Shown piece by piece: positions 54,074 through 61,576 of a DNA stretch of 64,000 bases (its first letter is position 1; each line of letters opens with the position of its first letter). Below the pieces are notes generated by a model. That model searched no databases. It saw only the letters and a list, made by a program, of their open reading frames with translations, and was not told the origin of the DNA. The translations under genes and the position numbers were made by a program. Origin of the DNA: JAGQRJ01 sp041402045 (GTDB lineage: Bacteria; Planctomycetota; J058); NCBI GenBank assembly GCA_041402045.1, contig JAWKSZ010000037.1:1-64000 (forward strand). The letters are read 5' to 3'.

Positions 54074-54978
54074 AGGAGCCGCCGCTCGATGTAGTCGCAG
54101 GCGTCGTAGTTGTAGTAGCCCATGAGGCCCCCTACGGTGATCACGGTCAGCCAGGCGCCGAAGCCGGTGCCCAGGGCGGCGAGGAGCGACCACGCCAAGA
54201 GCATGCTGATCAGGGTCAGCCCGCCGAGCAAGGCCAGGTTGAGCTGGTTGCTCTTCTTCTTCACGATCCCTCGCACCAGCGAGATCCCGACCCAGGGCAG
54301 CGTCACGGACACCAGGAACCAGCCGAGGAAGCGCAGGATCAGGCTGGTCTGGCTGATCCGGTAGCGCACGTAGCGCAGGTCCCAGGGGCTCTCGATCCCG
54401 TGGGTGATCTCGGGGACCTCCGCGACCACCTCCTTCTTCTTCAGGCTGTAGATCTTGGCCTGGACCCCGACCCGAGAGCCCAGGCCGTCGCCGTCCTTGC
54501 CCTCGTCGAACTGGGTCACGTCGACCCACAGCAGACCGTCGGTCTCGAAGCCGGCCTTCTCGTAGAGCGCGGTGACCACCGCCACGGCCTTCTCGAAGGT
54601 CGCCGGGGGCCGGGTGGTGTCTATGATGTTCAGCTTCTGGTAGAGGGTGCCCAGCCAGGTGCTCTCCTGGAACTCCTCGACGGCGCTCCAGTCGATCACC
54701 TTGTATTTCGAGGACTTCTTCACCGCCTCGGCGAGCTGCTCCTCGAACTGGACCTCCTCGTCTCGGTCGGAGCGTCCGCTGATCACGAGGAACAGCGCGT
54801 TCACGTCCCGCACCCGGGGCAACGCCTCACGGAACTCGGCCTCGGTCGTGCTCGCGACCCCCTGCATGAGGTCGGTCATCTCCCGGCGCTCTTCGCCGCT
54901 GGCGAACCACACGATCCCGCCGATGACCCCAGCCAGGATCCCGAGCATGACCACGATCTTCCACACCTTGTCGAACAC
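54070..54978 (-). CDS. Four-helix membrane protein with a soluble loop domain
   Basis: The 302-residue product has an N-terminal membrane helix (IVVMLGILAGVIGGIVWFA), a soluble alpha/beta region of about 150 residues containing NALFLVISGRSDRDEEVQFE and LLWVDVTQFDEGKDGDGLG (CsgG/LpoB-like in style, unproven), and three C-terminal helices (LILRFLGWFLVSVTLPWVGI, LNLALLGGLTLISMLLAWSL, AWLTVITVGGLMGYY). GTG at 54978 with AGGAG upstream. It follows the SPFH-propeller gene by 17 bases and is a candidate membrane anchor for the complex. Confidence 0.75.
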   Translation of the reverse strand: MFDKVWKIVVMLGILAGVIGGIVWFASGEERREMTDLMQGVASTTEAEFREALPRVRDVNALFLVISGRSDRDEEVQFEEQLAEAVKKSSKYKVIDWSAVEEFQESTWLGTLYQKLNIIDTTRPPATFEKAVAVVTALYEKAGFETDGLLWVDVTQFDEGKDGDGLGSRVGVQAKIYSLKKKEVVAEVPEITHGIESPWDLRYVRYRISQTSLILRFLGWFLVSVTLPWVGISLVRGIVKKKSNQLNLALLGGLTLISMLLAWSLLAALGTGFGAWLTVITVGGLMGYYNYDACDYIERRLL

Positions 54979-54995
54979 GGGCGGACTCCTATCGG

Positions 54996-56894
54996 CTACG
55001 TCGTGGCGCCCTTGGGCAGCGCGCGGACCACGAACAGGTCCTGGATCTTGTCCGCGACCCGGATCGTGAGCTTGGGCTGCGACTGGTGGTGCGCGTCCCA
55101 GCAGAACAGCTTGTAGCCGCTGCGCGAGACGCCGATCACGTAGTCGCTCGCCGCGTCGACCCAGCGCACCTCCTCCCGCGCCTGGTAGTCGCGGAACAGG
55201 TTCTTGCGCGGCTCTGCGAGGGTCACCGTGAAGTCCTTGCTGCCGATCACGAAGAACGGCGTGCCCGCCAGGCGGGTGTGCCGCAGCATGTAGATCGGGT
55301 TCTTCTTGAGCACGTCGAAGGCGTGGGCCGAGCCCGGGTCGTCCAACGCCCAGCTGTAGATCCGCCCCGAGCGGTTGCCGGCGACGAGCTCGTCCCCGAC
55401 CACCACGAAGCTCGTGATCGAGTCGTCGGAGCCCTTGTAGCGCACCGCGGTCTCCGAGCCCCGGGCGAGGTCCAGGGCGAACACGTCGGCGCCGGCGCTG
55501 AAGTAGAGCACGCCGCGCTCGACGACCACGCCCCGGGTGGCCGAGGCCGCGGTCGACTCGGCCTCGCACAGTTGGCGCCCCTCGCCGCCGGCGAGCGGCC
55601 ACTCCCAGAGCCCGGACTCGGAGTGGGTCGCGTAGATCCGTCCGTCGAAGTAGGCCACGCTGTTGGCGCCGCCCTTGCCTTGGGGGGTCGAGGGGTAGGG
55701 GAAGGCTTGCACCCCCTGCGGGCCGATCGCGTAGACCCCGCGCTGCGCGCCCGCGAGCACGTAGCCCTCCCCCGCGATGGTCTCCCAGCGCGCCGAGCGC
55801 AGGTAGCCGAGGTTGCCCTCCTCGGTGTCGTAGACCTCCTTGGGGACCTCGGGGTGCAGGTTGGTCTTGGGGTCGAAGCTCAGCACGCGCTTGCCGACGA
55901 CCGCCAGCACGCGGCGCGTGATCGGGTCGTTCTCGTCGCGCTGGAGCTCGGCGCCGGTGAGCTGGGCCAGGCGCTGCTGCAGCTCGCGCAGCCGCCCCTC
56001 GACCTTGCCCTCCATCTCCCCGACCTGCACCGCCGCGCGCTGCTCGGGGGTCACGTCCTTGTTGATCAGCTCGCGGATCAGCTTGGCGCGCTGGGCGTCG
56101 TCGTCGAGGAGCAGGATCAGGGCCTTGACGTCGTCGTCGCCCATGCGGGTGCGCAGCTCCTCGTAGCGCGCGAGCCGCTGCTCCTTGCGGGTGCGGTCCG
56201 CCTCGTCCTGGACCTCCAGCCCCGCGAGCACCGCTTGCATGTCGAGCTGCTTGCGCAGCTCGAGCAGCTCCTGCTCCTGCTTGAGCGCGCGCTCTTTCTC
56301 GCCGTGCTCGAGGGCCTGCTTGCGCTGGCGCTCGTAGTCGTCGGAGGTGAACGCCGGGTGGCGCACGTTGGCCAGCACGCAGCCCGACTCGAACAGCGCC
56401 TTCTTCAGCTCCTCGCGCAGGTGGCCCTCGAAGTCGCCGCCGTCGAGGCGCTCCACGAGGTCCTGGGTGGTGCGCCCGCTGCAGTAGAGCCGGACCGCGG
56501 CCTGGAGATACGGGCGATAGAAGGCCTCGAGCGCGCCCTTGCTCGCCTGGCTCTCCCCCGAGAGCACGTTGCGCTTGAGCTGCCCCAGGTCGATCAAGGC
56601 CGGGCGCGGGTTGAGGGTCAGCCCCACGCTGAGGGTCAGCTCCATGCCGTCCTGGCTGCGCCCTGCAGGGCAGCTCAGCTCGAGGTCGACCTCTTCGCGG
56701 ACCAGGAGCGCGCTCTCGAGCTCGGGGGTCTCCTCGCCCGCGGTGAGCATGACGTCGACCCCGTCGGCCTTGGTGACCAGGGCTACGCAGCCCCCGGGGA
56801 CCGTGAGCTTCTTCTTGAGCAGGCCCGGCAGGTCGCGGCGCTCTACGCGCAGCGCGAGCGCCTCCGGGTCGTTCACAAACCGATCGAGGTCCAT
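54996..56894 (-). CDS. SPFH-like protein fused to a beta-propeller
   Basis: The 632-residue product starts RFVNDPEALALRVERRDLPG and has an SPFH/band-7-like region followed by a long charged coiled coil (about 190-330, for example RKQALEHGEKERALKQEQEL), as in flotillins and stomatins. The C-terminal half (about 340-632) consists of repeated strands such as TIAGEGYVLAGAQRGVYAIG, NSVAYFDGRIYATHSESGLW and FVVVGDELVAGNRSGRIYSW, a WD/PQQ-type propeller. No membrane helix is seen. SPFH proteins shape membrane domains, which suits the neighbours. ATG start 2 bases after the ATPase gene stop. Confidence 0.75.
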   Translation of the reverse strand: MDLDRFVNDPEALALRVERRDLPGLLKKKLTVPGGCVALVTKADGVDVMLTAGEETPELESALLVREEVDLELSCPAGRSQDGMELTLSVGLTLNPRPALIDLGQLKRNVLSGESQASKGALEAFYRPYLQAAVRLYCSGRTTQDLVERLDGGDFEGHLREELKKALFESGCVLANVRHPAFTSDDYERQRKQALEHGEKERALKQEQELLELRKQLDMQAVLAGLEVQDEADRTRKEQRLARYEELRTRMGDDDVKALILLLDDDAQRAKLIRELINKDVTPEQRAAVQVGEMEGKVEGRLRELQQRLAQLTGAELQRDENDPITRRVLAVVGKRVLSFDPKTNLHPEVPKEVYDTEEGNLGYLRSARWETIAGEGYVLAGAQRGVYAIGPQGVQAFPYPSTPQGKGGANSVAYFDGRIYATHSESGLWEWPLAGGEGRQLCEAESTAASATRGVVVERGVLYFSAGADVFALDLARGSETAVRYKGSDDSITSFVVVGDELVAGNRSGRIYSWALDDPGSAHAFDVLKKNPIYMLRHTRLAGTPFFVIGSKDFTVTLAEPRKNLFRDYQAREEVRWVDAASDYVIGVSRSGYKLFCWDAHHQSQPKLTIRVADKIQDLFVVRALPKGATT

Positions 56895-56896
56895 GC

Positions 56897-58100
56897 TCAG
56901 GCGTCCTTGCTGGCGTCTGGGTCGTGGGCCGGGCGGCCCTTGCGGTAAGCGTCGAAGCGGGCCAGGTCGTCCGGGGAGACGCTGGGGCGGGCGGCGTCGA
57001 TCACCCGCTCCACGTCGGCGCGGGCGATGGGCGGTGCGGCGCCGCTGCCCTCGCGCACCGTGCGCAAGAACACCTCCGCCGCGGCCTTCTCGCACACGTT
57101 CTTTATGTCCGCCCCGCTGAACCCGGGGGTGAGGTCCGCCAGGGCTACGAGGTCCATGTCCGTGGCCAGGGGCCGCCCACGGAGGGAGATGCGGAAGATC
57201 TCCTCCCGGGCTTCGGCGTCGGGGAGCCCTACGTAGACCTTCTCGTCGAAGCGCCCCGGACGGAGCACCGCGGGGTCGAGGGCCCAGGGCTCGTTGGTGG
57301 CCCCGATGAACAGGATCGGGTTCTTGTCCGAGGTGTCGAAGCCCTCGAGCTCGGCCAGGATCTGCGGAACGAGCCGGCTCATGACCCCCGCCTGGACGTC
57401 CCGCCGAGCGGGAACCAGGGCCTCGATCTCGTCGATGAACACGATGCTCCGCTCGTGGCTGCGCGCGGCGGAGAACAGGCGCTGCACGTTCTGCTCGGAG
57501 TCGCCCACCCACTTGGACATGATCTCCGACGGCTTCACGGTGAAGAACGCGGCGTCGATCTCCCCGGCCACCGCGCGGGCCATGAGCGTCTTGCCCGTGC
57601 CCGGCGGGCCGTAGAGCAGGATCCCGCCGCCGCGGCGGATCTTGTAGCGCGCCGCGGCCTCGGGGTGCTGGAAGGGGTAGATCATCTTCAGCCGGATCTC
57701 CTCCTTCACGTCCTCGAGCCCCGCCAGGTCGGAGAACCCGATGGTCGGGCGCTCGACGGGGACGTAGTCGGGGCCGTCGTCGGACGTGCCCTTGCTCGCC
57801 TCGGCGGCCTTGCGCCGCGCGGGGCGCTCGCCGTGGCGCCGCGCTGAGCGGGTCCGCCGGGTCGTCGGGCAGGGACTCGAGCCAGTCGAGGTGCTTGGCC
57901 AGCGTCTCCTCGCGGGACTCGCGGATCGCCGGGGACGCCGCGCACTCGGTGTAGTTGATCCAGGCCTGGATCGCGTGCTCGAGGTTCCGGCGCAGGGTCT
58001 TGAGGTCGCCCCTGGCCTCGGCCTCGTCCACGAGGTCCAGGTAGCGGCCCCAGGCCTGCTTGTACCCCTCGGCGCGCGACTCCACGGTCTTCTTGCCCAC
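56897..58100 (-). CDS. MIT-AAA+ ATPase 2 (Vps4-like), apparent frameshift
   Basis: Reading leftward from GTG 58100, about 85 residues form a helical MIT-like domain (YKQAWGRYLDLVDEAEARGD, LRRNLEHAIQAWINYTECAA). The frame then breaks near 57840-57846 in a GCGCGGCGCC run, and the AAA+ domain continues in another frame through GPDYVPVERPTIGFSDLAGL. The AAA+ part has Walker A GPPGTGKTLMAR, pore loop SKWVGDSE (near-identical to Vps4), Walker B SIVFIDEIEAL, GATNEPWALDP, RPGRFDEK, and a C-terminal helix RPSVSPDDLARFDAYRK as in Vps4. The break could be a sequencing error, a real mutation or programmed shift. Confidence 0.82.
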
Positions 58101-58103
58101 GCG

Positions 58104-58718
58104 CTAGCGCGCCTCTCCCTCGCGGTTGCGCTCGAAGCGCTCCCGCAAGGCGTCGAGCCGATTGCCCATGCGGCCCTCGGCTTCGTCGGTCTCCTCGGCC
58201 ACGATCGCCTCGTCGATCATGCGGTCGATCTCGTCGTCGGTCACGAGCTCGTCGGACTGCGCGCCCTCCATGTCGGCCATGGACTCGTTGGTCTGCTCGA
58301 GCATCATCTCCATCATGCCCTGCATGGACTCGGACTGGGTGATCGCCCGCTCGCAGTTGCGCTGCACCTGCGCCAGGTCCACCGAGCCGTAGGACTCGGC
58401 GATCGCCTCGCTCACGGTCTGCAGCGCCCGGGCGAAGTCGCTCTGGGCCTCGGCCTGGTCCTTGAGCTGCTTGAACACCTCGAGGTTCAGGAGCTGGCGC
58501 TCCATCATCCGCCGGGTGTAGGCGGTGCGCTTGAGGTTGGCCTTGATGAACCCGAGCTGGGTGCGGTCCCCGAGCTGCTTGGCGCGCTTGGCCTTCTTGA
58601 TGAAGTTCTGCTCCTCGCGCTCCTGGGCCCGGATCTGCTTCTTGATCCGGCTGAGGCCCTTGCGGACCTCCATCTCGCGCTCCATACGCCGCTCGTCGCT
58701 GGACTTGAACAGACCCAT
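58104..58718 (-). CDS. ESCRT-III-like coiled-coil protein A, with MIM1-like C-terminus
   Basis: The 204-residue product begins MGLFKSS, like CHMP/Snf7 proteins, and has a basic helical hairpin (RKGLSRIKKQIRAQEREEQN, FIKKAKRAKQLGDRTQLGFI, RRMMERQLLNLEVFKQLKDQ), helices rich in Met/Gln (NCERAITQSESMQGMMEMML), then an acidic segment VTDDEIDRMIDEAIVAEE. Residues 184-192, MGNRLDALR, fit the MIM1 pattern [LM]xxRLxxL[KR]. ATG at 58718 with GGAGGAG overlapping the ATPase 1 stop. It sits between the two MIT-AAA genes. PspA/Vipp1 are the known bacterial ESCRT-III relatives, and this protein does not look like a standard PspA. Confidence 0.75.
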   Translation of the reverse strand: MGLFKSSDERRMEREMEVRKGLSRIKKQIRAQEREEQNFIKKAKRAKQLGDRTQLGFIKANLKRTAYTRRMMERQLLNLEVFKQLKDQAEAQSDFARALQTVSEAIAESYGSVDLAQVQRNCERAITQSESMQGMMEMMLEQTNESMADMEGAQSDELVTDDEIDRMIDEAIVAEETDEAEGRMGNRLDALRERFERNREGEAR

Positions 58719-58722
58719 GGCT

Positions 58723-59979
58723 TTACTCCTCCGCCGCGTCGCGCCAGTCGAGGTAGCGCTGCATGTCGGCCGGGCTGGTGACGGGGTTGACCCAGCGCCG
58801 CGCGGCCTCGAAATCGGACAGCCGCAACGGACGCACACGCACCGAATACGACTTGACCGACTCCAGCCCCTGGTCCACCAGGAGCGGGATGTCTTGGTTC
58901 TCGTCGGCCACCATGGTGTTGGTGACCTCCTTGCACAAGCTCTCGATCTCGCGCCCGCTGAGCCCCTCGGTCAGCGCCACGAGCTCCTCGAGCTCGCACT
59001 CCAGCTGGAACCCGCGCCCGCGCAGGTGGATCTCGAGGATCGCGGCCCGGGTCACGGGGTCGGGGAGCGGGATGAGGATCTTCTTGTCGAAGCGGCTGAG
59101 CACCGCGGGGTCGAGGTCCCAGGGGCGGTTGGTGGCCGCGATGGTCAGGACGTAGATGTCCTGGCGCTCCTTCTCGGCCAGCCCGTCGAGCTCGGAGAGG
59201 ATCGTGGACAGGATCCGGCGCTCGGTGCCGGTGTCGCCCTCGCCCCGGGAGCCGCACAGCGCCTCGAACTCGTCGAGGAACACCACCGCCGGGGAGACGT
59301 CGCGGGCCGTGCCGTAGAGCTCGCTCACGATCTTGGTCGACTCGCCGAAGTACTTCGACATGATCGAGCTGACCTTGACGTTGAAGAAGGACGAGCTCTG
59401 GGCCTCGCCGCCCTTGTTCTTGCTCACCGCGCGGGAGGTGGCCGCCGCCAGCAGGGTCTTGCCCGTGCCCGGGGGCCCGTAGAACAGCATGTTGCGCCAG
59501 CCCGACAGCTCGACCCCCGGCGGGAGCTGAGCCAGCGAGATCCCCAGGGCGTACTTGATCTCGCGCTTGGTCTCCGCCAGCCCGCCGATCTTGTCCCAGG
59601 TCACGCTGGAGTGGTGCAGGAGCCCGGTGACGGCGGAGTGGATCTCGTCGTCGTCCTTGGAGCGCTGCCGTCCGGTCGTCTCGCCGGGGATCGCGCGGTT
59701 CTGGGTCAGCTCCCCGCCGCGCTGGCCCTCCGGCTTGGGGATGTCCCCCGAGCGCAGGGCGTTGGCGTATTCGCGGTAGCGCAGGGCCTTGGCCTTGCGC
59801 GCCTGCTCGATCCGGCGCGATGGCGCGGCCACCGCGTGGCGCTCCAGGAGGCGCGCCGCGTTGTCGTAGGCCTCGGCGGCGTCTTCGTCCTGGCCCTGGT
59901 CGTAGGCCGCCTTGGCCTTGGCCTCCAGGCCTTCGATCGCCTTCTGGCGTTCGCGGTTGAGGTCGCCGGACATGCTCAT
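58723..59979 (-). CDS. MIT-AAA+ ATPase 1 (Vps4-like)
   Basis: The 418-residue protein has an N-terminal MIT-like three-helix region (residues 11-77: KAIEGLEAKAKAAYDQGQDE, AAEAYDNAARLLERHAV, ARKAKALRYREYANAL), a linker, and one AAA+ module: Walker A GPPGTGKT (168-175), pore loop SKYFGES (208-214), Walker B VVFLDEFE (232-239), sensor 1 Asn284, and SRFDKK (Arg296). The C-terminus, PADMQRYLDWRDAAEE, recalls the terminal Vps4 helix. The first of the two Vps4 finger arginines is Ser. ATG at 59979 overlaps the upstream stop. Expected to remodel the neighbouring coiled-coil proteins. Confidence 0.85.
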   Translation of the reverse strand: MSMSGDLNRERQKAIEGLEAKAKAAYDQGQDEDAAEAYDNAARLLERHAVAAPSRRIEQARKAKALRYREYANALRSGDIPKPEGQRGGELTQNRAIPGETTGRQRSKDDDEIHSAVTGLLHHSSVTWDKIGGLAETKREIKYALGISLAQLPPGVELSGWRNMLFYGPPGTGKTLLAAATSRAVSKNKGGEAQSSSFFNVKVSSIMSKYFGESTKIVSELYGTARDVSPAVVFLDEFEALCGSRGEGDTGTERRILSTILSELDGLAEKERQDIYVLTIAATNRPWDLDPAVLSRFDKKILIPLPDPVTRAAILEIHLRGRGFQLECELEELVALTEGLSGREIESLCKEVTNTMVADENQDIPLLVDQGLESVKSYSVRVRPLRLSDFEAARRWVNPVTSPADMQRYLDWRDAAEE

Positions 59980-60614
59980 GCGCCCTCGGCCTCCCCCGAC
60001 AGCTCACGGTCCATGCGCTCCTGGAGCTCGGCCTCGCGCTGCTGCGCGAACTCGACCTCGCCGCCCTCTTCGGCGGCGATGATCTCGTCCAGCTCCGCGA
60101 GCAGGGCCTCCTTCTCCGGGTCCTGGTCCTCGTGCAGGTCCACGTCCTCCATCTCGGCCTGCACGTCCTCCAGCGTCGCGTTGAGCGCGTCGATGTAGGC
60201 CTCCTCGTCCACGGCCTCGCCGCTGAGCTTCTCGTCGAGCCCGCTGAGCTGGACCCGCTGCATGAGCTCGCGGATCTTGCCCTTGGTCGAGGTGCGCTCC
60301 AGGCGCTCCAGGCCCCGCACGTAGCGCTTGAGCCCGATGCACTCGAGGTTCAGGATCTTGCTCTCGCGGCGCAGGTAGGACTGGTCGAGCTTGATCTGCT
60401 GCAGGTCCTCGAACAGGAAGTCGACCTCCTCGCGGTTGTTGTCCTTGCGGGCGGACTTCAGCCGGGAGAGCGTGTCGTTGCGCTTGTTGGTGAGCTTGCG
60501 CAGCTCGAGCTGCTTCTTCCGCCGCTCGCGCTCTACGCCGCGCAGCGCGATCTTGAGGTCCCGGGACGAGACCTCGCGGTCCTCGCGGTTGAACAGCTTG
60601 TCGAAGATCCCCAC
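59976..60614 (-). CDS. ESCRT-III-like coiled-coil protein B
   Basis: The 212-residue product begins VGIFDKLFNRED (GTG start, AAAGGTGG upstream), a short amphipathic segment, followed by basic helices (ALRGVERERRKKQLELRKLT, KRNDTLSRLKSARKDNNREE), a central helix with LRRESKILNLECIGLKRYVR and an acidic C-terminal half (NATLEDVQAEMEDVDLHEDQ). The last helix, AELQERMDREL, is only a weak MIM1 match. Charge layout and length resemble ESCRT-III. The stop overlaps the start of ATPase 1. Confidence 0.65.
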   Translation of the reverse strand: MGIFDKLFNREDREVSSRDLKIALRGVERERRKKQLELRKLTNKRNDTLSRLKSARKDNNREEVDFLFEDLQQIKLDQSYLRRESKILNLECIGLKRYVRGLERLERTSTKGKIRELMQRVQLSGLDEKLSGEAVDEEAYIDALNATLEDVQAEMEDVDLHEDQDPEKEALLAELDEIIAAEEGGEVEFAQQREAELQERMDRELSGEAEGA

Positions 60615-60677
60615 GCTAGGTCCACCTTTCGGCGGCGCTGCGCGCCGCGTCCCAGGGCTGCGAGCCCGTTTCTCGTG

Positions 60678-60698
60678 GGAGGCCCGTTCGAGGCCTCC
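60678..60698 (-). terminator. Hairpin between coiled-coil genes B and C
   Basis: GGAGGCC-CGTTCGA-GGCCTCC lies in the 152-base gap that splits the operon. It may attenuate or process the transcript so that genes B onward are expressed differently. Confidence 0.5.
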
Positions 60699-60766
60699 TC
60701 GCCTGTGGAGCGGCGCGCCTCGTGCGCCCGCCCCAGGGGCTCCCGCCCGATTCTACTGACCCCACG

Positions 60767-61576
60767 CTACTCCAGCTCACGCACGCGCTCGGGCGGCTCG
60801 CGCCGCGACTCCAGGTTCTGCAGGGCCTCCTCCAGCGACGGTCGCGCGGGCTCCTTGACCGGGGCCTCCGCGGGCTCCTTGGCGGCGGGCTCCTGGGGCG
60901 GGGCCTCCGCGGGCTCCTGGGCAGCGGGCTCCTGGGCCGGAGCCTCCTGAGGGGCGGGCTCCTTGACCGCGGCGGCCTTGATCGGCGCCTTGACCGGGGC
61001 CTCCTTGGGCTCGGGCTCGACGCCGGCCTCGCTCAAGATCTCGGCCTCGAGGGCGGCCAGCTCCCGGCGCTCGGTGGAGTCGGCGTAGTTCGGCTCCAGC
61101 CCCTCCGCCGCCCGGGCCGAGTTCATGATGTCGCGGTGCTTGTCCAGGCGCTCCTCGTAGTCGACGGCGATCTCCTCGATCTGCCCCTGGGTCACGCGCT
61201 TGAGCTCCATGGCCTGCATCTCGCTGATCCGATCGAACAGCCCCAGGTGCAGGTCGATGTTGTCCTGGTGGATCCGGTGCCGCTTCTCCAGCGAGTCCAT
61301 GCGCCGGCGCAGGCGCTGGATCTCGCGCAGCACACTGAGCTTCTCGCGCTCGTTGAGCGACCCCGTGGCGACGCGCTCCTTGAGCCCGCCCTCGTTGGTC
61401 GCGAGCTTGTCGATCTCGCGCTCGATCTCGCGGGCCTCGACCTCGTTGCGGGTGGCGATGTCGTCGAGCCCGCGGCGCAGCGCGTCCACGTCGTCGACCC
61501 CCGAGAGCAGGAGGCGGGTCTCCTCCGGCAGGGCGTTGCGGCTGAACATGGCCTTGATCTTGTCGAGCAGGCTCAC
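60767..61576 (-). CDS. ESCRT-III-like coiled-coil protein C with Ala/Pro/Glu tail
   Basis: The 269-residue product begins VSLLDKIKAMFSRN, an amphipathic start like proteins A and B. Residues 25-165 are long helices (EAREIEREIDKLATNEGGLK, REIQRLRRRMDSLEKRHRIH). Then come about 65 residues of Ala/Pro/Glu/Lys repeats and a final helix LEEALQNLESR, which fits MIM1 only with Ala in place of Arg. GTG start overlaps the MerR-like stop. ESCRT-III relation is weaker than for protein A. Confidence 0.6.
   Translation of the reverse strand: MSLLDKIKAMFSRNALPEETRLLLSGVDDVDALRRGLDDIATRNEVEAREIEREIDKLATNEGGLKERVATGSLNEREKLSVLREIQRLRRRMDSLEKRHRIHQDNIDLHLGLFDRISEMQAMELKRVTQGQIEEIAVDYEERLDKHRDIMNSARAAEGLEPNYADSTERRELAALEAEILSEAGVEPEPKEAPVKAPIKAAAVKEPAPQEAPAQEPAAQEPAEAPPQEPAAKEPAEAPVKEPARPSLEEALQNLESRREPPERVRELE

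Noticed and set aside
58104..58718. Coiled-coil protein A as an ordinary PspA/Vipp1
   Set aside because: The N-terminal MGLFK start, the acidic C-terminal half and the MIM1-like end differ from PspA; a distant relation through the ESCRT-III superfamily remains possible.
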